A stretch of DNA of 64,000 nt, taken from assembly GCA_963576735.1 (NCBI GenBank), contig OY755187.1, forward strand, positions 10,602,001 to 10,666,000, written 5' to 3'. Below the pieces are notes generated by a model that was given only the letters and a program-made list of their open reading frames with translations, searched no databases and had not been told where the DNA came from. Made by a program: the position numbers and the translations under genes. Origin of the DNA: Bedellia somnulentella (taxonomy: Eukaryota; Arthropoda; Insecta; Lepidoptera; Bedelliidae). Shown piece after piece: positions 21,229 to 31,917 of the stretch (position 1 is the first letter of the stretch; every line of letters starts with the position of its first letter).

Positions 21229-21292
21229 CAGTGGCTGAGAAATTGTAGATTCCGAAGCTGTGGCTACCACTTTGGGATTGTAGATGTGATTT
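21229..21292 (+). mobile_element. TATG-tail repeat, 3' fragment
   Basis: CAGTGGCTGAGAAATTGTAG then GAAGCTGTGGCTACCACTTT and a decayed end GTAGATGTGATTTTAG. Confidence 0.5.
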
Positions 21293-21784
21293 TAGTTAAT
21301 TAGGCAGTTAAGTATTCGGCGTAATAAAACTAACCAATGAGGAAAGGGCACAGGGGATCGTTATCATATTTAATAAGACGACGGAATATAAAAAAAAGTG
21401 ACACCGATGCATGCCGGCAAAGGAAGATGAGCGTGTTTCGTATGGCAGATTATGATTATGTAGAGTAAAAGCAAAGCATATATAAACATCGTTATTCTAA
21501 TTCAGTTTAGATATCATAAAAGGTGTCAATAATAAATATTTAAAAAAAAAAAATTCTCAATAAATTTCGTACATATTTAAAACAATACGAAACACAAAAC
21601 AAGAAGAAAATTTCACAAATAGGTATCGTATCAAATGGAAACGCGTGTCAAGATTCCGTTTATATTAATTTATAGCTGACATACTAAACAAGCAGCGCGC
21701 GAAACGATAATTTGTTTACGACTTCTGCAATAATTTGTATCCCGTATTACTGTCGTGACACCTGACAGAAATATTGGTCTGGAT
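21293..21784. other. Stretch without recognisable gene
   Basis: AT-rich with an A-run at 21541-21552. Nothing was recognised. Confidence 0.4.
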
Positions 21785-21856
21785 TTTACTAATTCTAGGG
21801 ACTATCGACAGCCACTTTTCACGATCTTGACAACTCTCTTGCTTTTCTCACATTCA
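21785..21856 (-). mobile_element. LINE 3' fragment
   Basis: Minus-strand remnant with a diverged AAAAGTGGCTGTCGATAGTC region. The tail is absent. Confidence 0.55.
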
Positions 21857-22389
21857 TTCTTCTTCTTATATATATTCTTGTAAGGAACGAGAAAAATAAA
21901 GCGCATAAAGAATTGTCAAAAATATCACAAAACACCATGTTTTTTATGTTTCATATTCATAAAATATAAACCAAGCCGGAATATACAGTAACAAGTATAC
22001 AGTCTGACTTAGAAAAATACGTGAATATAATTTTAGCTTAATAAGACATTTAAATCAATCAAAGAAAATGATTATCCAGAAGCAATCTATCGCGTCATGT
22101 GTGTCAACACTTTTCAAATAATACATACCGTTTTGTGTAGATATCGTCTGGACTATTAATAATAATCCAAATTAATATGTCGACACTTCACAATGATCGA
22201 GAACCGTCGAGTTCGTTAATATATTATCGTTGCTAGGGCTTAAAATATAAAATATGATTAAAGGGTACTTATGTACCTTTGCAAAATTATCAATCAAACA
22301 TTTATTGATCCTACTTACATAAGTACTCTTCCAGCACATTTGAAGCCTTGATAATGCTCATATATTTTATCGAATAAAAAAAAGGGCAG
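21857..22389. other. Stretch without recognisable gene
   Basis: AT-rich, with no feature recognised. Confidence 0.4.
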
Positions 22390-22726
22390 CGTAAAAGATG
22401 ATTTGTGAAAAGATATAAAAAGGAATGTTGAGATGATTTGGGCACATAGAGAGGATGGATGATAGTCAATTGGTGAAAGAGATCTATAGAGTCAGTGTGA
22501 AAGGTAATGTTAGTAAAGGACGACCTTTGAGGACTTATTTGGACCAAATAGAGAATGTGCTCAAAACGGCAGGTGTCCAAAGTATGAAAAACAAAAGAGC
22601 ATGTATGAAAAGGTTGATGGATGTGAACGAAGCTAGAGAGGTTTGCCAGGATCGTACAAAGTGGCGATCGATAGTCTCTGCCTACCATAATGTGAACTAA
22701 CGGCGTGAGTATATGTATGTATGTAG
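22390..22726 (+). mobile_element. LINE 3' end, best copy in the window
   Basis: 5'-truncated non-LTR retrotransposon holding the last ~90 codons of its reverse-transcriptase ORF, a ~20 bp 3' UTR (CGGCGTGAGTATATGTATGT) and a (TATG)n tail. Seven shorter relatives lie elsewhere in the window. Its 3' end matches that of the TATG-tail repeat, so its machinery may have mobilised both. Confidence 0.85.
22425..22700 (+). pseudogene. LINE reverse transcriptase C-terminus
   Basis: The frame reads M-L-R-stop-F-G-H-I-E-R-M-D-D, where TGA at 22434-22436 replaces the Trp codon of the conserved R-W-F-G-H motif. From 22437 it is open to the stop at 22700: G-R-P-L-R-T-Y-L-D-Q-I, R-A-C-M-K-R-L-M-D-V-N-E-A-R-E-V-C-Q-D-R and W-R-S-I-V-S-A-Y. 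In an intact element this is the region after the polymerase core of an RNA-directed DNA polymerase. 5' truncation and the stop make it inactive. RTE-like affiliation is inferred from the motif style. Confidence 0.8.
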
Positions 22727-24120
22727 TATCGAATTCAGTACAACAACGCCAATAAGTGTGTAAGTAGGTAGTAATCCTACTAATAGCAGTTCGTGACTCA
22801 GCTTACCCTCAGCGGGCCGGGCAATTAGCAGCAATAGAAACAACAATATAAATAGCCGTATTCATTATGACAATTGGACGTTGTGAGGTTAAATTGCACC
22901 GCGCGAACTTGCCACTTGCCAGTGTGGACTTGAATGTGTAGTATGCAATTGATTAATTACGTATTAGTCCATTTAAACCAGAGTTTGTATTTCGCTTGTT
23001 AGGGAACTCCTCCCAAACCGTCGAATCGATCAAGACCAAGGCCCTCGATGGTGCCCCAAACTGATGAAAAGGTTTTGAGACAATATAATTGCTGATCGGA
23101 CCTACCATGGAGGAATTATCACGCTTCAAAATTTCTCATGTTAGTCTATGGGAGTCCTAGCGAGTACTAGACAATCAGTCGCCATTTCGCTCCGATTTTG
23201 CATTACGTAGCATTCATTATTCATGCCCACCTAGAATATACCTTTTTCTGATTTGTTGATCTGTTTTTTTAGTTCATGTGACTCTATAAGAATGATGAAT
23301 ATATTTTTATTATACCTTTACTCGTGTTCATATGTTACATCGCCTTTTATTATGTGCCTTACGCATACATGCTTATAACTGCGGGGCAGCCAATCAGCAA
23401 CAATATAAATAGCCGTATGCATTATGGCAATTGGACGTTGTGAAGTTAAGGCCGTTCTATACCGATGTGTTTTGTATATAATTGATTAATTAAGTATTTT
23501 AAATATATCTTTAGATTTTTTTATTGTGTTTTAGTTAATATCACTCTATAAAATGACGTATATCTTATTTGTAATCTTTATCCGTGGTGATGTGTCCAAT
23601 CTACTGATTTAAGTTATCTTCTAGTGAGGCCCTTGCGCAACCACATAAAAAAATCAGTGCAATACCAGAAAGTAAAACTAGAAAAATTCACGTGTTAAGA
23701 CATTAAACACTCATCTTTTGTTCTGACTCTAGAAACTTTCAGTGAACATCCGTGCCTGTGCGTCCCGTTATGTTAGATTCTCCAAAGAAAATGAGACTAC
23801 TGAAAGTTATTACTTGGTTCAGACAATAAGCTTGTTTTCAACGTAACAAGTTTTCGCGAGTATTTTTAGACCCAACTCGGTTTGATAACGGTTTTTTTAA
23901 CGCCAGGTAATAATAACTATGCCACAATAACTATTAATATTCGCCTATTTAGGAATTATTTATTGATTGCTTAATTAAGAAGCTTCAAACGCTACTCCGT
24001 TGTTAATTGCGTTTAGTATTTTAGAAGTTACAGTATATCAAACAAATCTACTATTAGTTTTTCTTATAATTTGATACAATTCTTAACGAAAGGTAAAATT
24101 TCTTTTTATTATACAATAAC
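22727..24120. other. Stretch containing a diverged local duplication
   Basis: About 22815-22975 and 23380-23500 share AACAATATAAATAGCCGTAT, CAATTGGACGTTGTGA and AATTGATTAATTA in the same order and strand, with scattered differences. No coding signal was found. Confidence 0.6.
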
Positions 24121-24340
24121 ATAAATATATACTCACGGCTATGAATCTCTTAATGGGGTAGCCAAAGCTTCAGAATCAGGAAATTCCATTGGCTACTTTT
24201 GGAAGTTAAGTGGCGAAAAGATTGTAAAATAAATGTTTTTGGTGATGGGTCTCCAACTGCACCGCCCAAAAATCACTTAAAAAGCCCCGATACCCTTAGT
24301 CGCCTTTGACGCGCTATTCTAAGCCGACACCAAACAGCGA
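24121..24340 (-). mobile_element. TATG-tail repeat
   Basis: Minus-strand copy from ATATACTCACGGCTATGAAT to TTCTAAGCCGACACCAAACA. A ~20 bp gap removes part of the GACACCCGTGGGAAG block. Flanks TATTATACAATA and TATTATATAATA may be a target-site duplication with one change. Confidence 0.8.
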
Positions 24341-24529
24341 TATATTATATAATATTTTAACAAAATAAAAGATACAAGGAATATCGTTTATAATGTTAAC
24401 AAATTACATTTTGGGAATTCTCATTAATCATTATACGGAAGAAACTGCGTGGGTGACGAAACGTTGAGTGTTCTTGGTAGGACGAGATAAGGGTAGTGTG
24501 TCGTCACCCTATGACAGAATTTATCATGT

Positions 24530-24652
24530 TGAGGGTTCCGTACCAAGAAGGTGAAACAGGACCCTATTACTGAAATTTCAATGTATCTGTCTGTCCGTAT
24601 GTCAATAGGCTCTATCTTATAAGCTGTAATAACTAGTTAGACAGTGTAATTT
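24530..24652 (+). repeat. GGGTTCCGTA-type dispersed repeat, partial
   Basis: Contains GAGGGTTCCGTACC, ACAGGACCCTATTACTGA and CTGTCTGTCCGTATGTCAAT, the order of a repeat I recall as widespread in Lepidoptera. A fuller copy is at 43963-44240. Confidence 0.65.
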
Positions 24653-24654
24653 TT

Positions 24655-24790
24655 TGGTAAATAAAGAATAAATAAAGGAAATAAAATTTCGACACAGGCG
24701 GGAATCGAACCCGCGACCTCTGCCAATTGAGCTACCGTGTCAATGGCTGCCAGCGCGAAATTCTTCTATCCTTTATTTCTTTTACACGTT
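24655..24790 (-). mobile_element. tRNA-like repeat with anticodon arm deleted
   Basis: The tRNA-like body spans 24691-24741 on the minus strand: acceptor GACACGG, D arm GCTCAATTGGCAGAG, then directly GGTCGCGGGTTCGATTCCCG. Compared with 30804-30876, 22 bases covering the anticodon arm are missing. The flanks AATAAAGAATAAATAAAGG and CCTTTATTTCTTTTACAC are shared with other copies. Confidence 0.75.
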
Positions 24791-24920
24791 TAAGTAGTGT
24801 TCGTTGGTGCTGTGCTGTAACATATATCAAAAGCCTCAATAAAATAATTGTTGAGGGCAGACAGATTCCGAATGCTTTATTGGTACAAGTTAACCAAAAT
24901 CAAATATCAGTAACAAACTA

Positions 24921-25132
24921 TCATATACTCACGGCTATGAACTCCAAAAAGGGGTAGCCATAGTTGTATTATTTCTCACACTCGGCCAATATTGAGTTAG
25001 GAAAATAAAGGATGTTTTGTCTCCAGATACAGTACCCATCCAACACCTAATAAGCCCCCATAACCTTAGTCGCCTTGAAAGACCCCTAAAGGAAATAAAT
25101 AGGTAAGTGATTTTCTAAGCCGACACTACACT
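24921..25132 (-). mobile_element. TATG-tail repeat, degenerate
   Basis: From TCATATACTCACGGCTATGA to TTTTCTAAGCCGACACTACA, with several short deletions in the middle. Confidence 0.75.
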
Positions 25133-27459
25133 TTTTACCAATACTAATAACGAAATACGAACAACTCATTGAAATCTGTAGAAGCCAGCAACCTTGATCG
25201 TACCTCGTGTATGATCTGTACGATCATATGATGTGATGCTATTGTTACCCAACCGTCAAAACAAAGAATGCCAATGACAACACTGACACTTGGCAATTCA
25301 ATTTCGCTGAAACGGTTCACAATGATGGGAATCTAAAGCGAGACAGCGATTCCGTCTGAGATACCCGTCCACCTATTCTTCTTAGTCAAGGTTTTGTCAG
25401 GTTTTCAATATTTTAGTATGTTGTTCTCATTTTTAGTATTTCATTTTTCACTATCTTAGAAACAAATAATATCTCACTTTTTGGTTATAAAAGTAATTTA
25501 TGCTTCGTAATTGATAGCGAATTTGTAATATTTGATAGCGGTAAACGACACATACATAGTTGTTTTCTTGCACAATGGCGAAATTGTTGTGGCAACACAA
25601 TTATTATTAGGAAAAAATAATAAAACCTCGAAGGATTAATTCATTTAGAAGGACAATTCTATCCTTTATAACTCCCTTCACATTACGAGTAAAAGTAGTT
25701 GTAGAACTACTTGTTTTGTTACTGTTCGTGTTTGGTTTTTTTCCTATTAAGATACGCGAAGTTTTGGAATAAACCGTCATGGAAAATAACCGGATTACTC
25801 ATAAGAAAACTTTGGTATTCGTTTTTAAGTCAGTCCCTTCATTTCAGAAAGAGTATCGAGATGTCAAGTTCATCATTGAGACTATGCAGTTCAGACGAGT
25901 CAAGTTTATGCCACAGTAAGAAGACGGTAAAGTGATGAAAAAGATATTTAAAAGCTAATGTTCGGTATTTCAGTAGATGAAAACATTTAGCTCAAATAAA
26001 AGATAGATAAAAGGCAAGCATCCAAAGTGTAAAGAATAAATGCAAAAATTAAAGATAGACTTCGATCGTCCGGTTAGTGGCGATTGACGGACTTAATCGG
26101 TAGCTACCTAATAGGGAAAATTTTGCGTGATGTATGAATATTTTTATACTCTCAGGATGATTAAATACTTCATTGTACTTTTTATTGTCCTTGGAATATG
26201 ACTGGTAATACCGTTTTACAGTGCTCAAAAATTCTTGAAAAATAGTTAAGAGTCTTGACTTCTGACCTTTTTATAATATTATTCAAAAAGTATTCAAAGT
26301 TATTTATTGATAAATTTCCTTACAGTTGTATAGTAAAAATAGAAGAATCCCTCCGCAGACAACACAAACAATGTACGTTACGCAATGTTGACGTTGCGCG
26401 AACATTGCTCTGAGGCGATCCGATTGTGCACCGCTATTGCCAAACATAGCTTTAAATAAACGCTTTTAGAGTTACACTTGTATTTTTCAAACTCTTCTTA
26501 TAAAAGCTTGTTCGTTATTTATTAATTTTGCCTCAAACAACAGGTTGTATTAAAAAGTAAAAGGTGGAAGAATAAAGGCGAAAAAAATATGTTTGCAGCA
26601 TGGTTGAAAATATTTATGCAAGTTAACAAACAAAAGGCACACAAAGTTTTGTACACAAATACGTTTACATATTTATTTGAGACAGTCTTCAATCATCTGT
26701 TTAAAAACATTAAATCAATCCTTGCGATACCAACTTAGCCTAGTGATAGAGCAAATACTTAATGTAATATCTATAAATTTTATTAAAAATAAAATTATAT
26801 AGTTACTTGCTAAGCTGCGCAACTTCATTTTTGGGACTTACAGTGATGAGTATAGATATAATAAATCTTAATCAGCAAGATTCTAAAAGCAAACAGAAAC
26901 CAAAGTACAAACCTAGAAACCCTATTTAAGGAAATACTACAAAGATGTACTGATAGGAATAAGATCGGTCTGAGATGTGGCAAGACAGCCCACTATGATG
27001 CTTATCCGACTTAGCAGCGAGCAAATAGGTCGTTAGGGTTTTATAGAGCACTTAACTGACACTTTCCACTTAAGCATTCGTTTTTCTCTGTAATCACTTT
27101 TATAAGACACTTACATACTAAGACAAAAAAAACATTTAGATATATTTTTTTGCGTTTCATGTTTTTGTTAATTGTTGAAAACATTAGTAGGTATATGAAT
27201 CGTGTCAAATGACAACGAAACCGGTTTCAAATCGATTGTATAATTACGAGTACATAGTGATTAGCGATAACCCCAATAGCTGCAACCTTCACCTCAACAT
27301 AATAGCTACTGCTGTATCAGGAAATTGTTAAGACCACAGTCGAATGCCAACTAGTCATAAATCCAACTCAGGTCTACGAACTATTCGTATTTTATAGAAG
27401 AATCGAAACCAACACGAACATCGCATAATCTTGTTTGATCTAAATTAACGAATACACAT
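25133..27459. other. Long stretch without recognised gene or repeat
   Basis: AT-rich. A 74-codon frame at 25711-25935 is Ser-rich at its end and has no domain. Motifs near 25981-26110 faintly recall the LINE tail region but are not assignable. Confidence 0.4.
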
Positions 27460-27717
27460 ACACAAACATACACATACTGACGGCCATAAATGCCAAAAGG
27501 GGGAGGCCAGAGCTCTAGAGCTAGAAACTCCACAGCCACATTTGGAAGTTGATAGGGGAAAAGATGGTAGAAATATCGTACAAGTATCGTTGGTGATGGG
27601 TCTCCAACCACATCGCCCAAAAACCACTCAAAAAAGCCTCATACCCTTAGTCGCCCCTTACGGCACTAGTGGGTAGAAAGGGGTAATAGTGACATTCTAA
27701 GCCGACACTACACGGCG
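27460..27717 (-). mobile_element. TATG-tail repeat, full length
   Basis: Minus-strand copy from the CACATACTGACGGCCATAAA tail end to AAGCCGACACTACACGGC. It shares subtype features with 4368-4683 (TTGATAGGGGAAAAGATGGT and a GTAGAAATAT-type insert before TTGGTGATGGG). Confidence 0.85.
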
Positions 27718-28195
27718 CTTGTATCAATGTAATTGTAAAACACCTTCACACTGCAGTACAAAAAAGAAACAAAAGTGCTAGATGTAGCTGCTAACAAACT
27801 CAGTCGTGTAGCAGTGAATAAAACAGATACTTTCCAAAACTGCGGATATTGGCACGCGAGAGAGATTGCTGAGCGATCAAGGCCTATATTGCACAACTAA
27901 ACGGCATCTATAGGAGATATTTGCAAATAACCTTTAATAGACATTTACTATAATCGTTGAAAGACTGCCCCGTGTATATTGGAACGTGGCCAAAAATCTA
28001 ATAATAAATTCACGAAAAATTGCAGCAACGAAAACATATAAATAAGCTTTTATTTTTGTGCGGTATTTTTATATAATCTTTTTGCTATCAAAGATAGCCC
28101 GCCATTTTTAAAAGTGACCAAGATCAACATGACATATGATACATTAAAGAAGCTACCTACCTTTCTTAAGTTTATATCTTATTCCAAAAAGACTT
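27718..28195. other. Stretch without recognisable gene
   Basis: Nothing was recognised. Confidence 0.4.
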
Positions 28196-28292
28196 TTAGT
28201 GGTCCACCATATAGACCAACACCATTTAAAAAGCCCTAGTTCCTTAGCCTCATTCAACAGCCGCAGGAAGAAACAGGGTAGTGACATTCACC
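28196..28292 (-). mobile_element. TATG-tail repeat, 5' fragment
   Basis: Recognised by ACCATTTAAAAAGCCCTAGT, GCCGCAGGAAGAAACAGGGT and GTAGTGACATTC. Confidence 0.55.
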
Positions 28293-28620
28293 AACTCAAT
28301 CGAATTCAAGTAATGTACAATAATTTGAATAAGAATTTAATGGATAGAATAACTTGTGGTAACGTGACGAGGGGAGTTGAAAGTTGTTCGTGTGATTACG
28401 AACACATGTGCTCGAGTAGGTTGGCGACCCTTACCCAAGATAAGGTTTACTTGTTTATTTATAAAACAAATATGCTTTTATCTACTACCAAGGGTGTTCA
28501 GGCGTACAAGAGCAAGCACTTGGCCGTATTGAGAACTACGTTCAAACGTGACAAGGAGAGAGATACAATTTCATTTAGTATGAGGTGTCTGTTTTAGTTT
28601 TACTGAATAAATGTTGGTGC
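28293..28620 (+). other. Unassigned open frame region
   Basis: The right three quarters of a 132-codon plus-strand frame lies here. Its left part overlaps repeat sequence at 28199-28292. The right part reads C-S-C-D-Y-E-H-M-C-S-S-R-L-A-T-L-T-Q-D-K. I recognise no domain, and the frame has no credible start, so I do not call a gene. Confidence 0.25.
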
Positions 28621-28827
28621 ATTTCCATTCACACGGTGTGGGTGGGTTTGGCGTATACGTACGTTTTATTATAAGGCGATCTGTATAAAGTTGTATGCTC
28701 GAGTTTACACTCATGAAAGTATTACAGTTCCAATATAAAGGTAATTTCCACTATAATTTTTGTCTTTGCTTTAGCCTTAGAGTTGATTTATTTATATGCT
28801 TTATTTTAGCATGAATGACAATATTGA

Positions 28828-28941
28828 TGAATTTAAACGAAACTAGAGAGGTTTGTCACGATCGTACAAACTGGCGATTGATAGTCTCTGCCTACCCCAA
28901 TGGGAACTAATGGCGTGAGAATATGTATGCATGTGTGTATT
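28828..28941 (+). mobile_element. LINE 3' end fragment
   Basis: Plus strand: GAAACTAGAGAGGTTTGTCA, TGGCGATTGATAGTCTCTGC, CTACCCCAATGGGAACTAAT, and the tail GGCGTGAGAATATGTATGCA. Confidence 0.8.
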
Positions 28942-29339
28942 TTAAGTGAATTGGGTTCGTATTCATATAATTCTGTTTCGACCGCGAATAAACAAAACGT
29001 ATCAGGCTGTTTATTGTGCATTAATTAACATATTTCCTCAATAATATTATTTCACGAGCATTCCAAGCATTGCATTGTAGTGTATAACCATTATAGTTTA
29101 TAACTCACACTATACAACAAGAATGATATTTTACCTCACTTTTACCGTTTAAATTAAAACTGAGACAGTGTCATAAATGAACACATTAACCACAGATAAG
29201 TTAGAGATGACGAGCAATTATTATAAGTAAGAATCGAGGGAGGTGCAAAAAGGTCTAACTGGTCTAAAGGTCTAAGGTCTTTCAGACTTGGGCAGTACTA
29301 TACAATTTTGATAATATTATTTTTGCACTCTTACGGTTG

Positions 29340-29580
29340 TGACAAACCTACTCACAGCCCATATATGACCCCACCAAGGGGCTCGAGCCTACCCTATGTA
29401 GGGTAATTTGGCCTTAGTCCACCAAGCTGGCCAATTGCGGGTTGGCAGTCTAACGACTACTATCGTAATAGTAACCGGGACCAACGGCTTAACGTGCCCT
29501 CCGAAGCACGGAATCATCTAATTTTCGGATACTAAGGTGATTCAATCCTGCAGTACCCTTCCAAACTGGGTTAAATCTTA
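29340..29580. repeat. Dispersed repeat fragment (ACCAACGGCTTAACGTGCCC type)
   Basis: Contains GGCCTTAGTCCACCAAGCTG, ACCGGGACCAACGGCTTAAC and CCGAAGCACGGAATCATCTA. I recall these blocks from common lepidopteran retroelement 3' regions. The ends were not located. Confidence 0.5.
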
Positions 29581-29745
29581 CAAATAAATAAAGAATAAAT
29601 AAAGGAAAGCAAAATTTCGACACATGCGGGATTCGAACCCGCGACCTCGGGTATACGCCCCCGTCGCTCTTGCCAATTGAGCTACCGTGTCAATGGCTGC
29701 CACCGCGAAATTCTTCTATCCTTTATTTCTTTTACACATTTTAGT
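29581..29745 (-). mobile_element. tRNA-like repeat, full copy
   Basis: The tRNA-like body is 29619-29691 on the minus strand (73 nt) with the same arms as 30804-30876. One acceptor change gives ATGTGTC instead of CTGTGTC. Flanks are AATAAAGAATAAATAAAGG on one side and ATCCTTTATTTCTTTTACAC on the other. Confidence 0.8.
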
Positions 29746-29882
29746 AGTGTTTGCGTTTCCTACCTCCGAATTTTTTACTAATTCGGAAGGCCACTTGTCT
29801 ATCTTTTCAGATAGAATGCAAATGTTGAGAACGCCTAACTATCACATAATTTAAATCTTTTTGTTCATGAAAATGGGGAGTA

Positions 29883-30707
29883 TCTATACTTAAAATAAAT
29901 CTGTAGAGAGGTCAATTCTGTACATTAAATATATTTTCAAAATAACTATCAGGGGGTGATAAGTGATCGATACTGATGCCAAAAATGCAATCAGTAAAAT
30001 TTTTGTCTGTCTGTCCGTCTGTCTGTCTGTCTGTCGGTTTGTATGTTCCTTATGGAATAAAAAACTACTTGACGGATTTTAACGAAACTTGGTAGAATTA
30101 TTCTTCATACTCCTGGGTAGGTTATAGTGTTCAGCAGAGTAGTGAAGGAGAATTTTGGGAAAATTTGGGAAAACGGGGGAAGTTACTCCATTTTTTAAGC
30201 TTCCGTCGCGTGTGCAGCCTTAATGGTTATAGTTACCTAGAAATCATGTATGACGGAAATATTCTACATAAAATTGTCTTAAAATAATCTTCAACAGCAT
30301 ATGTCTATTGAATGGTTGACTCACAATAAAAAAAAAAGAATCATAGAAATCGGTATAGAAATACATGAAATAAGCCACGCACATAGTCCATAGCCACAGT
30401 CCTGTCGTCGCACGTGTATAGTGAATCATGCTATAACGATATTTTTTTAGTAATGGTTGCGCGGGCAAAAGAAAGCCGTGAGTATATGTACGATGTATAC
30501 AAAGTTTGTAACTCTGATTGTTTGTTTGCATGGGTTTATTTTCGGAGATACTGAACCGTTCATTAAAGTGCTTTCACAGTCACAAAGCTGAACTATTCAG
30601 GAGTGCTATAAGTTACGCTAAATTTCACAAAGGTTGAGCAGTGATTGAAGAAACCTCAGATATTTTTAAAACTATGCTACCCGTGCGAAGCTGCGCCGAT
30701 CCACTAG
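29883..30707 (+). mobile_element. Non-autonomous Helitron, family A
   Basis: 825 bp from TCTATACTTAAAATAAATCT (preceded by A) to CCCGTGCGAAGCTGCGCCGA then TCCACTAG (followed by T). It has a (TGTC)8 run near the 5' end and no coding capacity. The flanks join to form the body of a tRNA-like repeat, so it landed inside one. Confidence 0.9.
30004..30035. repeat. (TGTC)8 microsatellite in Helitron
   Basis: 32 bases, with one unit changed to TGTCCG phase. Confidence 0.9.
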
Positions 30708-30917
30708 TTACTAATAAATAAAGAATAAATAAAGGAAAGAAAAATTTCGACACAGGCGGGATTCGAACCCGCGAGCTCGGGTATACGCCGTATCGGGTAT
30801 ATTGACACGGTAGCTCAATTGGCAAGAGCGACGGGGGCGTATACCCGAGGTCGCGGGTTCGAATCCCGCCTGTGTCGAAATTTTTCTTTCCTTTATTTAT
30901 TCTTTATTTATTAGTAA
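30708..30917. repeat. Head-to-head inverted dimer of the tRNA-like repeat
   Basis: Arms 30708-30789 and 30836-30917 are 82 bp each, reverse-complementary with one difference, separated by 46 bp. The left arm holds the 3' half of the tRNA-like unit on the minus strand. The right arm and spacer contain the whole unit on the plus strand. Confidence 0.85.
30804..30876 (+). repeat. tRNA-like cloverleaf (repeat-borne, not called as a functional tRNA)
   Basis: Acceptor GACACGG pairs with CTGTGTC (one G-T). The A-box region is TAGCTCAATTGGCAAGAG, and the B-box/T arm GCGGGTTCGAATCCCGC forms a perfect 5 bp stem. The anticodon region CGGGGGCGTATACCCG forms only a 4 bp stem with an 8-base loop, so no anticodon can be assigned. 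It resembles a pol III promoter-bearing SINE head or tRNA pseudogene. Confidence 0.65.
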
Positions 30918-30993
30918 TAATCCCCACATGAGGTTTTCATGAACAAAAAGATTTAAATTATTAAATCTTACAAATTAAATTTGAGATTTTTCT

Positions 30994-31059
30994 CCCCGGG
31001 GATCGGACCCGAGACCTCCGTACTTGAAGTCAAGCGCTTAACCGCGAGACCACGGGGGC
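30994..31059 (-). repeat. tRNA-like SINE head, copy 1
   Basis: Minus strand: GCCCCCGTGGTCTCGCGGTT (A box), AAGCGCTTGACTTCAAGTAC, and TCGGGTCCGATCCCCGG (B box and T arm). The 3' acceptor strand no longer pairs with GCCCCCG, so it is a derived, not a functional, tRNA. Confidence 0.6.
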
Positions 31060-31354
31060 AGGGTGACAAACCACTTCGCTGGTTTTGTATAATATGCATA
31101 CTACTAGTAGTATCATACAATATTTTACACTCATTCAACATTACTGTATGAGGATACAGCAATGACGAATTCCAGAGTTATAATCAATAATTTATGATAC
31201 CGTGTTTAAATTTAATATTACTTCATAAAGTAATTTTTTTTTGTAATTATGAGTAAATCGTAACAAGTTATTAAAGTCATTATTTTTTGTATCACAGATA
31301 TATATAACGAACCTATTTTTTATTACAGTTATTATAAATTATCAATATATGTAT

Positions 31355-31499
31355 TCACACATACATTACATATACTCACGGCTATAAATACCAAGAAGGG
31401 GTAGCCAGAGCTTAAGAATAAGAAATCCCTCAGCCACCTTTGGAAGTAGAGTGGGGAAAAGATAATAAAATAAAAGTTGTTCGTAATGGGTCTCCAACC
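31355..31499 (-). mobile_element. TATG-tail repeat fragment, copy 1
   Basis: From CACATACATTACATATACTC to GGGTCTCCAACC, cut at the duplication junction. Confidence 0.8.
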
Positions 31500-31556
31500 T
31501 TGGCAACAAAAAGATTTAAATTATTAAATCTTACAAATTAAATTTGAGATTTTTCT

Positions 31557-31622
31557 CCCCGGGGATCGGACCCGAGACCTCCGTACTTGAAGTCAAGCGC
31601 TTAACCGCGAGACCACGGGGGC
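31557..31622 (-). repeat. tRNA-like SINE head, copy 2
   Basis: Identical to 30994-31059, duplicated with the 563 bp segment. Confidence 0.6.
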
Positions 31623-31917
31623 AGGGTGACAAACCACTTCGCTGGTTTTGTATAATATGCATACTACTAGTAGTATCATACAATATTTTACACTCATTCA
31701 ACATTACTGTATGAGGATACAGCAATGACGAATTCCAGAGTTATAATCAATAATTTATGATACCGTGTTTAAATTTAATATTACTTCATAAAGTAATTTT
31801 TTTTTGTAATTATGAGTAAATCGTAACAAGTTATCAAAGTCATTATTTTTTGTATCACAGATATATATAACGAACCTATTTTTTATTACAGTTATTATAA
31901 ATTATCAATATATGTAT

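Noticed and set aside
28199..28597. 132-codon plus-strand frame as a host gene
   Set aside because: Its start lies in a TATG repeat and no domain or splice context is visible; listed only as unassigned.
30804..30876. Functional tRNA gene
   Set aside because: The anticodon arm cannot form a 5 bp stem with a 7-base loop, no anticodon can be assigned, and the sequence is part of a multi-copy repeat.
30968..31725. Two identical 64-codon frames
   Set aside because: Identical because of the 563 bp duplication; they translate a tRNA-like SINE head and carry no protein signature.
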